A stretch of 64,000 bases of DNA from Roseobacter ponti. GTDB taxonomy: Bacteria > Pseudomonadota > Alphaproteobacteria > Rhodobacterales > Rhodobacteraceae. The stretch covers positions 2,480,001 through 2,544,000 of the forward strand of contig NZ_CP048788.1 in the NCBI RefSeq assembly GCF_012932215.1, written 5' to 3'. Shown piece after piece: positions 50,838 through 59,890 of this stretch (the stretch's first letter is position 1; every line of letters starts with the position of its first letter). A model generated the notes under the pieces. It saw only the letters and a list, made by a program, of their open reading frames with translations. It did not search any database and was not told the DNA's origin. The translations under genes and the position numbers were made by a program.

Positions 50838-52454
50838 ATGCAAGCGAAAGACATTCAGGACACATCGGAACAGAAAACGCTCTTTCATCGCGTGTTCGTG
50901 GATCTGGCGCTGCAGATGCGCTGGTCCTTTTTGCCGCCCCTGATGGTTTACTTCGCGGCGGGCGTTTCCGGCCTGACATCCGTTGTGGGTGCCTTTTTCC
51001 TGAAGGAATACCTCGATCTGTCGGCGACTTTCATTGCGGGTCTCGCGTTCTGGGCAGGACTGCCCTGGATCCTCAAAGTACCAATGGGTCATGTGGTCGA
51101 CCTGTTCTGGCGCCGCAAGGCGCTGCTGATCCTGCTGGGCGCCGGGCTTATCGCGGCGTCGCTGCTCATCATGTTCGGGCTGGTGTCACAGCCGGACCGG
51201 ATGGGTGCGGTTTTCCCGCTTGAGACATGGTTTATAATTGCCCTGCTGCTCGCCCCGTCCGGCTATGCCGTTCAGGATATTGTCGCCGATGCCATGACGG
51301 TCGAGGCTGTGCCGAACACTGACGATGCCGGCCGGCCCTATGATGAACAGGAACAGCGCGCGATGCATACGACAATGCAGACGCTCGGCCGGATCGCAAT
51401 CATTTCAGGCTTCGTGTCCGTGGCAGCAGTCAATATCTGGATCTTTTCCGATACGGAAAATCTTTCGCGAGATGCGCGTCTCGCGCTCTATGCGCGGGTC
51501 TATCTGATCGCCCTCGCGATCCCGGTTATTTCAGTGTCGGGGATGGTTCTGCACACGCTTGTGCAGCGCAGGCGGGCGGCGCGGGGATTGCCGCAGGCGG
51601 GACCGGAAGGCGAGACGGACGTGAACTGGCAGATCCTCGGCGGCGGCATGGCCTTTGTCGTGCTGAGCCTGGTTCTCGGCACCTCTGATTTCGCTTTTGC
51701 ACAGGAGGCGATTTTCATCACGTCCTTTTCGATCATCCTCTACCTGATCCGGCAGCTGACCAGAGAACTGAAACCAGAGGCCGCGCGTGTCCTGATCGGG
51801 ACGGCCACGATCATTTTCGTTTTCCGCGCAGTACCCCTGCCGGGGCCGGGCCTGACATGGTTCGAAATCGACGATCTGGGCTTTGACGAACAGTTCCTGT
51901 CGATCCTGTCTCTGATCACCTCGGTGCTGGCACTTGTCGGGCTGCTGGTTCTGAGACCGCTGATGGCGAACCGGTCGATTGCCTACATCGTTGTGCTGCT
52001 GACGCTTGCGGCCGGCGTCTTATCGCTGCCAAATATCGGGCTTTACTACGGGGTTCAGGAATGGACGGCGGCGCGCACCGGCGGCGTGGTGGACGCGAAA
52101 TTCATTGCCATCCTCGATACCGCCATCGAGTCTCCGCTCGGGCAGATTGCCATGGTGCCGATGCTGGCCTGGATCGCCCGCAATGCGCCACCTGATCTGA
52201 AAGCCACGTTCTTTGCTGTGATGGCGTCTTTCACCAATATGGCATTGTCGGCCTCAAGCCTCGGCACAAAATACCTCAACAAGGTCTTTGTGGTCACGCG
52301 CGCTTCCGTCGATCCGGTTACCGGTGACCAGATTTCGGTCGCTGATTATTCGCAGCTGGGGCAGCTTCTGATCGTCGTCGGCGTGATCACCGTTGCAGTG
52401 CCGCTTCTTGTGGTGCTGGCGGTGCAGTCCTCGGCCTTTCGCACGTCGGAATAG
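50838..52454 (+). CDS. BT1/folate-biopterin-type transporter-like membrane protein
   Basis: 538-residue membrane protein with about 12 hydrophobic segments. The N-terminal wording VVGAFFLKEYLDLSATFIAG, then LPWILKVPMGHVVDLFWRRK and VQDIVADAMTVEA matches the pattern of the folate-biopterin transporter (BT1) branch of the major facilitator superfamily. The C-terminal half contains an insertion with hydrophilic loops. The start ATG 50838 follows CAGGTGGTCT. Substrate not predictable. It is convergent with the protease gene, 10 bases apart. Confidence 0.75.
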   Translation: MQAKDIQDTSEQKTLFHRVFVDLALQMRWSFLPPLMVYFAAGVSGLTSVVGAFFLKEYLDLSATFIAGLAFWAGLPWILKVPMGHVVDLFWRRKALLILLGAGLIAASLLIMFGLVSQPDRMGAVFPLETWFIIALLLAPSGYAVQDIVADAMTVEAVPNTDDAGRPYDEQEQRAMHTTMQTLGRIAIISGFVSVAAVNIWIFSDTENLSRDARLALYARVYLIALAIPVISVSGMVLHTLVQRRRAARGLPQAGPEGETDVNWQILGGGMAFVVLSLVLGTSDFAFAQEAIFITSFSIILYLIRQLTRELKPEAARVLIGTATIIFVFRAVPLPGPGLTWFEIDDLGFDEQFLSILSLITSVLALVGLLVLRPLMANRSIAYIVVLLTLAAGVLSLPNIGLYYGVQEWTAARTGGVVDAKFIAILDTAIESPLGQIAMVPMLAWIARNAPPDLKATFFAVMASFTNMALSASSLGTKYLNKVFVVTRASVDPVTGDQISVADYSQLGQLLIVVGVITVAVPLLVVLAVQSSAFRTSE

Positions 52455-52464
52455 GCCTGTCGCG

Positions 52465-54156
52465 TTAATCCTCAGCCATGGCGTCCAGAAGACGGTGCAG
52501 TTCAGCCACGGGAACACCGATATTGGCGCCGCCAAACTCGGGCAGAATGGCGGTATTTATGGCCACGACCGTGCCATCACTGTCCAGCGCAGGCCCCCCG
52601 CTGCCGCCGATTGTGGTTTCGGCATCATAGATCACGGCCATCGGGGTGATCTGAGCAATAATGCCACGGCTGGCAAGGGGGGCGATCTTACCCTGTTCGG
52701 ACAGACGGGCCGCAACCGTCCAGAAATCTGTTTCGCCTGCGTCCTCCAGTTTGGTTAAAAAGGGCTGTCCGGCCTGTGCCAGAAGCGCACGCAGTCCGGT
52801 GGGGAAGCCCATGACGATCACCTCGTCACCGGTTTCCAGCGGGCTTTCTGACAAGCTCAGACCGCGACCCTCACTGGCCTCGCGCGGCACGGAGAGAAGC
52901 GCCAGATCAGCCGTCCCGCCGGCGGCAAGAAAAGTCGCGTCAACCGGATCACTTAAGCCGGGCAGGAAAACCATGAGCCTGAGCATTTCCGGTTCAAACC
53001 CGCCTTCCCGAAACGCCCGCATCCGGTCTCCTGATGTCCAGGGCAGCGCGACGTGCCGGTTGGTCACAAGATATCCGCTGCCGGTCAGCAGAAAGCCGGT
53101 TCCGGTGAACTGAAATTCCAGCGGATCTCCATTGCCCTCCACATCGACGAGCGGTTTGCCGAATGGTGTCTGCAATGGCACACCTTCCGCATTCAGGACG
53201 TGGCGCAGCAGCCTGCCGCTCTCGGTCTCGCGCAGACCGTAGGCCCCCTGCAGAAAAGCCACCGACGCAGTCGTTTCACGGATGACCCGCGCAGAGGCGT
53301 CAAGGCGCCGTTCGAGCCGGGTGAGCCGGTCGGCGTTCCCGGCCAGTTGCAGATCAAGCTGTTCGCGCAGCAGTGCAAGCTCATCAGCGCTCAGTGCCTG
53401 CCGGCGGGTTTCGGCGAGGGCAGTCGTGATCGCCTCAAGCCGCAGAGCTTCCTCCCCGATGGCTTGCCGGATCAGACGGTCGCTTTGCCATTGCAGGGCC
53501 ACGACTGTTGTCAGCACAATCAGAACCGCGATGACCGTCAGACGAAACAGCAAAGATGTTTCCAGCAACAGCCGCCGCCCCGCTTCGAAGAAAGCATTCG
53601 TCAGGCGCGGTCCGAACGGCCGGCGGCTGGAGCGGGCATAGGCCATTGTGTCGCTGAGAATTTCTTCGACAGGCCAGCGCGTCGGATAGCAATTGCGGCA
53701 CAGCCTGTAGCGCGACATCGGGCCGTCCTCTCCGAATTCGATCATGTCGCCGTGTATCAGATGCGCAGAGCCGACCTGGCGACCGTTCACCCAGATGTCT
53801 GTCCCGGGCAGTGCTTCGATTTCGTAGGTTTCTCCTGACCAGCGCAGCAGCGCACGGTTATCTGTTGCAGGTTTACCTCCGTCAGCGGAAACGACCCGGA
53901 GCATGCGTTCTGCATCTACGCTTATGTGCGGATGATCAGACGACAACCATACGATCCGGCCGCGGGACGGACCGGTCAGGTTTTCCAGAAACGCGCGGAC
54001 CTGGTCTTTATCCGGGGGTTCCGCCGCTTCGGCGCAGGGTTCAAGATCATCGACCAACCGGCTTCCTGACGTGAGGTTTTCGGGTCTGGATGGGGTAACA
54101 ATACGCGCAGGCGCCGCAGCGGTCCACAAACACCTGTGCATACAACCGGATATCAC
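52465..54156 (-). CDS. FHA-domain transmembrane trypsin-like protease
   Basis: 563 residues in an unusual order: an N-terminal FHA-like phosphopeptide-binding region (about 60-155; IWVNGRQVGSAHLIHGDMIE), a CxxC pair (CRNC, about 155), one membrane helix (about 206-226), a coiled-coil stretch (235-300), and a trypsin-like serine protease domain. The triad is His in YLVTNRHVALPW, Asp in GTADLALLSV and Ser in TIGGSGGPALDSDG. The protease would face the periplasm with the FHA part in the cytoplasm. Start GTG 54156 overlaps the stop of the upstream permease gene (GTGA), so both are made together. Substrate and signal are unknown. Confidence 0.85.
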   Translation of the reverse strand: MISGCMHRCLWTAAAPARIVTPSRPENLTSGSRLVDDLEPCAEAAEPPDKDQVRAFLENLTGPSRGRIVWLSSDHPHISVDAERMLRVVSADGGKPATDNRALLRWSGETYEIEALPGTDIWVNGRQVGSAHLIHGDMIEFGEDGPMSRYRLCRNCYPTRWPVEEILSDTMAYARSSRRPFGPRLTNAFFEAGRRLLLETSLLFRLTVIAVLIVLTTVVALQWQSDRLIRQAIGEEALRLEAITTALAETRRQALSADELALLREQLDLQLAGNADRLTRLERRLDASARVIRETTASVAFLQGAYGLRETESGRLLRHVLNAEGVPLQTPFGKPLVDVEGNGDPLEFQFTGTGFLLTGSGYLVTNRHVALPWTSGDRMRAFREGGFEPEMLRLMVFLPGLSDPVDATFLAAGGTADLALLSVPREASEGRGLSLSESPLETGDEVIVMGFPTGLRALLAQAGQPFLTKLEDAGETDFWTVAARLSEQGKIAPLASRGIIAQITPMAVIYDAETTIGGSGGPALDSDGTVVAINTAILPEFGGANIGVPVAELHRLLDAMAED

Positions 54157-55388
54157 CCGCCAGCCAGAGCAGCCCCCAGCACCAGCGCGATACAGCAGAA
54201 GGTTCCCGCAATCGGGAATATGATGTGGACGGTGAAGATGCCCTGAGGTGCCGGTATGCCTTTAAGCTTGAACCGGACGAGGGCAAGATTGACGATGGCA
54301 AAGATCACGAGAAGCACCTCCGACGAGGTTTCCGCAAGCGTGTCGAGGGGCGTGAAAAGCGCGAGAACCAGCACCAGCGCCGCTGTGATCACCGTGGCCC
54401 TGACCGGTGTCTGAGTACCTGGCGACACGACACCAAGCCATGCGGGCAGACGGTTTTCCCGCGCCATGCCATAACAGACCCGTGCCGCCATAATAAGAAT
54501 GATAACGACGCCGTTCATAGTGGCGATGATGGCAATCACAGTGATCGCAAGCGACGGCAACCCTGTAAGCCGTTCAAAAAGCAGACTGATCGGTGCTGTC
54601 GTGGCAGACATTTCCGCGACAGAAACAGTCTGCATGGCGACGAAAGACACCAGCACATAGAGCACCGTCACAGCAAGCAGCGTGATCCCGATGGCCCATG
54701 GCATGATTTTTGCCGGGTTCCTGGCCTCTTCGACGAGATTCACCACATCGTCAAATCCGATGAAGGCGAAAAAGGCGATCATGCTGGCGGCGAGTACACC
54801 GGAAATGGCCGAAAGGTCACCGACGGGTGGTGCGAGTGATGCGGGCAGCGCCGCAATGCCGCCGGGATCACTGGCGAGACCAAGGCCGATGATGATCAGA
54901 AGGCCCGAGACTTCTACCAGCGTCATCGCACCTGCGATTGCGACGGACTGGCGAATTCCCCAGGCGGCAATCGTCGCCATGAGAGTGATGATGCCGATGA
55001 TCAGCACTTCCGCAGGGAGAGCGATGAGCTGGCCGACGTAGCCTGCTGACCCGACAGCGATTGCGGCCGCCGCGATCATCGCTTCGATCAGAACGGCAAG
55101 GCCTACCGCGACTGTCAGCCATCTGATTCCGAACGACTTTTCGACATAGACCGCCTCTCCGGCGGCCTGAGGCACGCGCCCCGACAGTTCAGCAAATGAC
55201 GCCGCTGTAAAGCCCATCACAAAAGCAGACAGCAGGAATGCCGCAGGCGCATAAGGCCCCGCGCGCACGATCGTTTCACCGACCAGAACATATATCCCGG
55301 CCCCGATCGTGACCCCCAGGCCATAAAGCACCAGGCCTGTCAGACCAATTGATCGCCTGAGGTCACCGGCCTCATGATCCACAACCAT
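54153..55388 (-). CDS. APC-family amino acid permease
   Basis: 411-residue transporter with about 11 or 12 membrane segments. The first helix reads LYGLGVTIGAGIYVLVGETI, the glycine-rich unwound segment of amino acid-polyamine-organocation carriers, and FFAFIGFDDVVNLVEEARNP is the TM6 region. ATG 55388 is selected because TTTCAGGAGGGGGC lies directly before it; an upstream in-frame start at 55469 is not supported. Its stop is embedded in the protease start. The ligand is probably an amino acid or polyamine. Confidence 0.88.
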   Translation of the reverse strand: MVVDHEAGDLRRSIGLTGLVLYGLGVTIGAGIYVLVGETIVRAGPYAPAAFLLSAFVMGFTAASFAELSGRVPQAAGEAVYVEKSFGIRWLTVAVGLAVLIEAMIAAAAIAVGSAGYVGQLIALPAEVLIIGIITLMATIAAWGIRQSVAIAGAMTLVEVSGLLIIIGLGLASDPGGIAALPASLAPPVGDLSAISGVLAASMIAFFAFIGFDDVVNLVEEARNPAKIMPWAIGITLLAVTVLYVLVSFVAMQTVSVAEMSATTAPISLLFERLTGLPSLAITVIAIIATMNGVVIILIMAARVCYGMARENRLPAWLGVVSPGTQTPVRATVITAALVLVLALFTPLDTLAETSSEVLLVIFAIVNLALVRFKLKGIPAPQGIFTVHIIFPIAGTFCCIALVLGAALAGG

Positions 55389-55908
55389 GCCCCCTCCTGA
55401 AACGCTGCCGTGACGATGCAACAGTTGCCCGGGCTTTTCAGTCCGGTAAAAACTGCATCCGGCAATCACCTGCTGAATATATCGACGACCGGCCTGAACC
55501 GAATTGCGTTATCTCAATCCGCGGTTGGTCTTTGATGAATATTTTCGCTTTGCCCCGCGATCTGACGACCGTTGCGCGTATCGGTCAGCATCACAAAGGA
55601 CGGGTGACACCGGAAGATCAGGGAGGCAGCTTTGCCGGCCGGTGAAAACTTGACATGCCCCCGATCCGGGCCACTCTAACACCCTGAATGATTACCTACA
55701 GGCCCCCGGAGCCCGATGAGAAGGATGCCTCCTTTTTGTGTATCAGCAGCATCACATATCGTGGCGGCCCCTGCCCGGGCCGGGTACGGGCAGTGCCCTT
55801 TCACCGGAAAAGCCTTCGCGTGTTATCGGGCTGAGATCGCGCGCCAGGGCTGAGAGCCGGACGCTGAACCACTCGTCGCCAGAACACTGATCAGAAAGAA
55901 AATGCCCG
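55389..55908. promoter_or_regulatory. Divergent intergenic region between APC permease and histidine phosphatase
   Basis: About 520 bases with no supported gene. It should hold two promoters; TTTGATGAATATTTTCG near 55532 is only a partial FNR-type match. Nothing else was seen. Confidence 0.3.
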
Positions 55909-56445
55909 ATGAAATTCATCCTCGTCCTGATTTTTCTCATTCCCTGCGGAGCTTTCGCAAATGACTGGGATGCCCTCAAGCAGGACGGAGCAATCGCAGT
56001 CATGCGCCATGCCCTGGCTCCGGGAACCGGCGATCCGTCAGATTTTAACCTGCGGGACTGCTCAACGCAGCGCAATCTTGATGGGCGGGGCCGAACGCAG
56101 GCCCGCAGCATTGGCGCCGCTTTCCGGGACCAGGGTATAAAATTTGACGTCGTATTCACCAGTCAGTGGTGCCGTACGCGCGAAACCGCTGAACTGCTGG
56201 AGGCCGGACCGGTCGTTGAGGCGCCATCCCTGAACTCGTTTTTCCGGGACAGGCAGGACCGGGACAGGCAGACCACAGAAACACGAGATCTGATTGGCGA
56301 CACTGATGGTCTGTTAATGCTGGTCACCCACCAGGTGAACATCTCTGCCCTGACGGGCCGGAGTGCGCGTGCCGGTGAAGTGCTGATCATTCGCGCAGCA
56401 GAAGGAGCGGTGGAGGTTCTGGGCAGCATTCTCATTGAACCCTGA
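55909..56445 (+). CDS. Periplasmic histidine phosphatase family protein
   Basis: 178-residue protein with a Sec signal (KFILVLIFLIPCGAFA) and histidine-phosphatase motifs: the RH pair in AVMRHALAPG (nucleophile His; the usual RHG has Ala for Gly), DGRGRTQARSIG, SQWCRTRETAELLE and the second His in LVTHQVNISAL. Such short periplasmic members act as phosphomonoesterases or are related to Ais-type proteins. A tandem 14-bp duplication inside the gene (CGGGACAGGCAGGAC) encodes RDRQDRDRQ. The substrate is unknown. Confidence 0.82.
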   Translation: MKFILVLIFLIPCGAFANDWDALKQDGAIAVMRHALAPGTGDPSDFNLRDCSTQRNLDGRGRTQARSIGAAFRDQGIKFDVVFTSQWCRTRETAELLEAGPVVEAPSLNSFFRDRQDRDRQTTETRDLIGDTDGLLMLVTHQVNISALTGRSARAGEVLIIRAAEGAVEVLGSILIEP

Positions 56446-56819
56446 CCCGTATCACGGGTGTCCGACCCGACCTTCTGAAAACGCGCCGGCCCGCCAGACC
56501 GGGTCTGTTGCACTGAGCGGTCACCCGCATTCAGCCACTGCACCCGGAGAAAGAAGGACCGGTTTAGCTCAAAAGGCCTCACTAATGCCATAGTTTGGAC
56601 ATTTAAGTTGCAGGCAGGGACCAACAGGGGAATGGGAATGCTGCAAATAATCTTCAGATACTTAGAAAGACTCAAGCAGGCCAGTCGCGAGAGAAGTACG
56701 CGAAAGATGACCGAAAACCTCAGAGGTCAGGCTGACACCTCCTGGCTGCGCGGAAGGCGATAAACGCCTGCCCTGATTGCAATTTTGGAAAAACGAGGCC
56801 GGAAAACGGGAGACCTCTC
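56446..56819. other. Intergenic stretch
   Basis: About 370 bases. A small perfect hairpin, ACCCGT-atc-ACGGGT (56445-56459), overlaps the end of the phosphatase gene and may be its terminator. No gene is supported; open frames on the minus strand are shadows. Confidence 0.3.
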
Positions 56820-57062
56820 ATGAAATACGTTTCCTCCGAAGTCGCCAGCGGACATAGTTTAACGTCACAAAACCCCACCAGGCATAATGCTGAGAAGCTG
56901 GAAAAAAGACGCATGGCTTTGCTGATACTGACGATCGCGCTGGCGGTTCACCTCGGTGCGAAAGCGATCGGTAACAGCGGGACCCTCGTCATTTCCTATC
57001 TGACCCCGGAACTGTTTGACTTTGTCAGATCCGGGCCCGACATCCGGCATGGAAAGCCGTGA
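56820..57062 (+). CDS. Small single-span membrane protein (hypothetical)
   Basis: 80 residues: a polar N-terminus of ~30 residues (HNAEKLEKRRM), one hydrophobic segment (ALLILTIALAVHLGAKAI) and a second, less hydrophobic stretch. ATG 56820 follows GGGAGACCTCTC. It converges with two small genes, 4 bases apart. I do not recognise it; it may be a real small membrane protein or a chance frame. Confidence 0.45.
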   Translation: MKYVSSEVASGHSLTSQNPTRHNAEKLEKRRMALLILTIALAVHLGAKAIGNSGTLVISYLTPELFDFVRSGPDIRHGKP

Positions 57063-57066
57063 CAGA

Positions 57067-57255
57067 TCAACCGTTCAGATAAGCGACGAGAACAACCTCG
57101 CCCGCCGTGAACAAAGCAATACCGGCGATTGCCAGAGCCAGCGCCAGTACCAGCTTTTCAAGAAAGGTCATCGCTGACGCATCAGGCTTGTTTTCGGATT
57201 CTCGTTTCATCGTGAGAGTCCCATCGGCTTTGTCGCCTGCCCGCCCTTCAGCCAT
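57067..57255 (-). CDS. Small single-span membrane protein 2 (hypothetical)
   Basis: Up to 62 residues, with a polar N-terminus and one strong hydrophobic segment (LVLALALAIAGIALFTAGEV) near the C-terminus, ending VVLVAYLNG. Its ATG at 57255 overlaps the end of the upstream small gene, while an in-frame ATG at 57210 (MKRESENK) is an alternative. The ending in N-G is shared with the neighbour (TFMNG), which suggests a tandem pair. Function unknown. Confidence 0.45.
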   Translation of the reverse strand: MAEGRAGDKADGTLTMKRESENKPDASAMTFLEKLVLALALAIAGIALFTAGEVVLVAYLNG

Positions 57256-57385
57256 TCATAAAGGTGTGCAGCAAAACACCATATCCTGTCAGAAAGGCGG
57301 CAGCAGCCAGAACAGCCCCTACCAGGAGCAAGGCCTTGTCTGCTGTGGTGGACAACTCTGATGTCCGGTTCCGGTAGCTGCTCAT
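57248..57385 (-). CDS. Small single-span membrane protein 1 (hypothetical)
   Basis: 45 residues from ATG 57385, with AAGGGCGCCGAC upstream as a plausible ribosome site: a short polar N-terminus (SSYRNRTSELSTTADK) and one hydrophobic segment (ALLLVGAVLAAAAFLTGYGV), ending HTFMNG. It is followed by a similarly organised small gene, with overlap. I do not recognise it. Confidence 0.45.
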   Translation of the reverse strand: MSSYRNRTSELSTTADKALLLVGAVLAAAAFLTGYGVLLHTFMNG

Positions 57386-58316
57386 GTCGGCGCCCTTTTT
57401 GATTTTTCCTGCCTGTGGCAGAGATATTAAGGCCTGCTTCCGGCCGGACCAATACGCGGATTCCTGCCTGGCGACATCCCGCTTTGGTAAAGCTGCGGTG
57501 CCCTCAATCCTGCTAACCCGGTGAGCCCTCGGGAGAGGGACAGCCACTTGTTACCACCTGATATTTCTCGCCTTCGCCTGACATAAAGAGGGAGTCAAAG
57601 TCGTGAACGAGAGACCGTGACGGCCGCCCCCGGAAGGGAGGGCCCTCCCCTGTAGCGAGCATCAACGCAACGGCCCGGTCCCGGGACGGCTCCGTCACCG
57701 CCCGTGTTTTCGACCGCAGGGTCAATTACCAAGACGGAAACGCGTCACAACCCGGCAGAGCCTGGAGGTGCGAGAAGTTGATCGCTGAAAATCATAAACT
57801 CTGCGGTCACCGGTCTTTGCCTGATCAGGCCGCTCAACTGCCCGTTGATCAGTGTCGAACCAGGCAGGCAGTGTGGGAATGGCGGGCATGCTGGCTGTCG
57901 CTGTCCTTCTGCGCGGCGCAGCGCGGCCTCACCCGTTATTCATACGCCTCCATATTGTGCCCCGGCATTACGACGTGACCGCCCGCAACATGCACCGCGC
58001 TTCATCGCCTCCCGCCTGAGGCCCGCCACGCCTCAACGGGCTTTAAGTGCTTGCTGACTTCAAGCTGAGCAATCAGTCGCAATGCAGGCTGCGGACCGCT
58101 TCTCATAGCCCGGCGGGATCACGGCGGTCAGGTGCGAGCGGAGCAGCCCGCGAAGCACCGGCATCGCGACAGGTCACCGAACCGGAGACATTGCGCCAGA
58201 TTCGAATGAATTGTGTACCCTGAGCGGACAGTAAACCCGTGCAGCCGGTTTTGTTGCGATCAAAGAGTTAATCCATGTTATTCTGTCGCGACGCGTCAGT
58301 GAGAGGGGAAAGCAAC
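57386..58316. other. Long intergenic stretch without a supported gene
   Basis: About 930 bases. Open frames on both strands are short, arginine-rich and lack start signals. I see no tRNA, repeat or insertion-sequence end. The segment may contain decayed coding material, and its right end must carry the promoter for the RTX-type gene. Confidence 0.3.
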
Positions 58317-59366
58317 ATGGCCAAAGGTGGAAAAAAGGGCGGCAGCAACTCCGGCGGCGGAGGGTCAGAGGGCGGAAGCATCAAGGGCAACCGTAAGGAC
58401 AATCTGCTCACAGGTACGGAATTTGACGATACCATCCTTGCACGACAGGGCGACGATACGCTTATCGGACTCGGCGGAAACGATTTTCTGTTCGCTGAGG
58501 AAGGTGATGATCTGCTGGAGGGCGGCAGCGGGAATGATCGCCTTTTCGGGATGTCGGGCAAAGACATCCTGAATGGCGGCGCGGATCACGATGAACTTTT
58601 CGGCGGTGCGGATGACGATGATCTGAATGGCGACGGCGGTGATGATGTCTTACTCGGCGGCCCTGGCAGTGACAGCATAAGCGGCGGATCAGGGTACGAC
58701 ACCGCGGAATTTACCGACATCGGCGGCGATATACCTTTGTCGTCCGATCCGGGGGTGACGACGGTAGACGGCATTACGCTGACGTCCACCGGTCCTGCCT
58801 CGTACACATCGGTGAACCGGATTACCCCTGACACATCGGAGACGGATACGCTGACGGATATCGACCGGGTCATCGGTTCAAATTTTAACGACGCTATGAC
58901 CGGGGGCGACGGGGCGGACAATTTTGCCGGTGCATACGGGGATGATGTTCTCATCGGAGGCGACGGCGCGGATGTCCTTTATGGCGGCCGCGACAACGAT
59001 ATCCTCGAAGGCGGACAGGACGGCGACACATTCGTCTTTCTGCGCGTGGCAGATGGCATCCTCGAACCGGACCCGCCGGTACAGGGTGACACCAGTGTTT
59101 ATGACGATCCGGGCACCGGCGACGGCCAGGATGTGATCGTCGACTTTGACCTCAATGAAGATCAAATCGTGTTCCTGTCAAATGAAGACATGACCGTCGG
59201 GAGTTACTCTGACGCTGATGGTTTCACTGTACTGACCTATGCTGCGCCGGATTTTCAGGGGCCGTCGGAAATCACGCTGACGGGTGTCACGGAAAGTGCT
59301 GATGACCTGCTCGCGATAGGTGCGATAGACATTCTGGTTGATCCCGGTTTTGATTTCATCGTGTGA
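58317..59366 (+). CDS. RTX-type calcium-binding repeat protein
   Basis: 349-residue protein with glycine-rich nonapeptide repeats (for example GGSGNDRLFG, GGADHDELFG and GGDGADVLYG) in two blocks, about residues 40-130 and 200-240. The blocks are separated by a non-repeat insert and followed by a C-terminal beta domain (DVIVDFDLNEDQIVFLSNED). Such proteins bind calcium outside the cell and are usually secreted by type I systems using an uncleaved C-terminal signal; there is no N-terminal signal here and no type I transporter in the window. ATG 58317 follows AGAGGGGAAAGCAAC; ATG 58275 is the alternative. Its role is unknown. Confidence 0.88.
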   Translation: MAKGGKKGGSNSGGGGSEGGSIKGNRKDNLLTGTEFDDTILARQGDDTLIGLGGNDFLFAEEGDDLLEGGSGNDRLFGMSGKDILNGGADHDELFGGADDDDLNGDGGDDVLLGGPGSDSISGGSGYDTAEFTDIGGDIPLSSDPGVTTVDGITLTSTGPASYTSVNRITPDTSETDTLTDIDRVIGSNFNDAMTGGDGADNFAGAYGDDVLIGGDGADVLYGGRDNDILEGGQDGDTFVFLRVADGILEPDPPVQGDTSVYDDPGTGDGQDVIVDFDLNEDQIVFLSNEDMTVGSYSDADGFTVLTYAAPDFQGPSEITLTGVTESADDLLAIGAIDILVDPGFDFIV

Positions 59367-59890
59367 GTGAACTGTGTGATTTCGGTTTCTGCCGGTGGCA
59401 GGGGATTTTGCCTCGGGTAAACGTGCTCCGGTTAAAGGCAGCTCCTCGCTAACGTATTCAGGTTCGGTATAACCCGCCCGCGCAGATTTTTTTTCACAGG
59501 CACCCGCACTCCCTGCCGGCACGGTAAGTTGTGCAAATACGACTGAGCCCGACGGCCCTGCGCGACCGGCCTTTTCATCCGTTGCACCGGGAATTTGGTT
59601 GTGCGCGGCCATGTGCAAGCGTCTGATCCGCCGGCGCGCTCAACGACAACCCTGTCCCTGCCACTTCCCCTGTTTCACAGACGGGTGCACTCCGGGATAT
59701 TATACGAGATCCCGTGACTTAACCCGGTCCGGCCGCTTCTCCGTCTGTCAGGGGTCTCCGGATGACGCAGAGCCGGGCGGCACCCCCTGCCTGCCACCGT
59801 CGCTGCGCTTCGCACCTGAACAGCCTGAAACAGGCGCGCCGGTGCTGTCGCAGGAGGCTCTGCGATCTGTTTCAGGACCACGACATATGC
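59367..59890. other. Intergenic stretch without a supported gene
   Basis: About 520 bases between convergent genes. No gene or clear terminator was recognised. Confidence 0.3.

Noticed and set aside
53053-53838. 261-codon plus-strand frame opposite the FHA-protease
   Set aside because: Antisense shadow; Gln/Arg-rich composition.
56163-56675. 170-codon minus-strand frame opposite the histidine phosphatase
   Set aside because: Its second half is the complement of the phosphatase motifs; the N-terminal part alone is not convincing.
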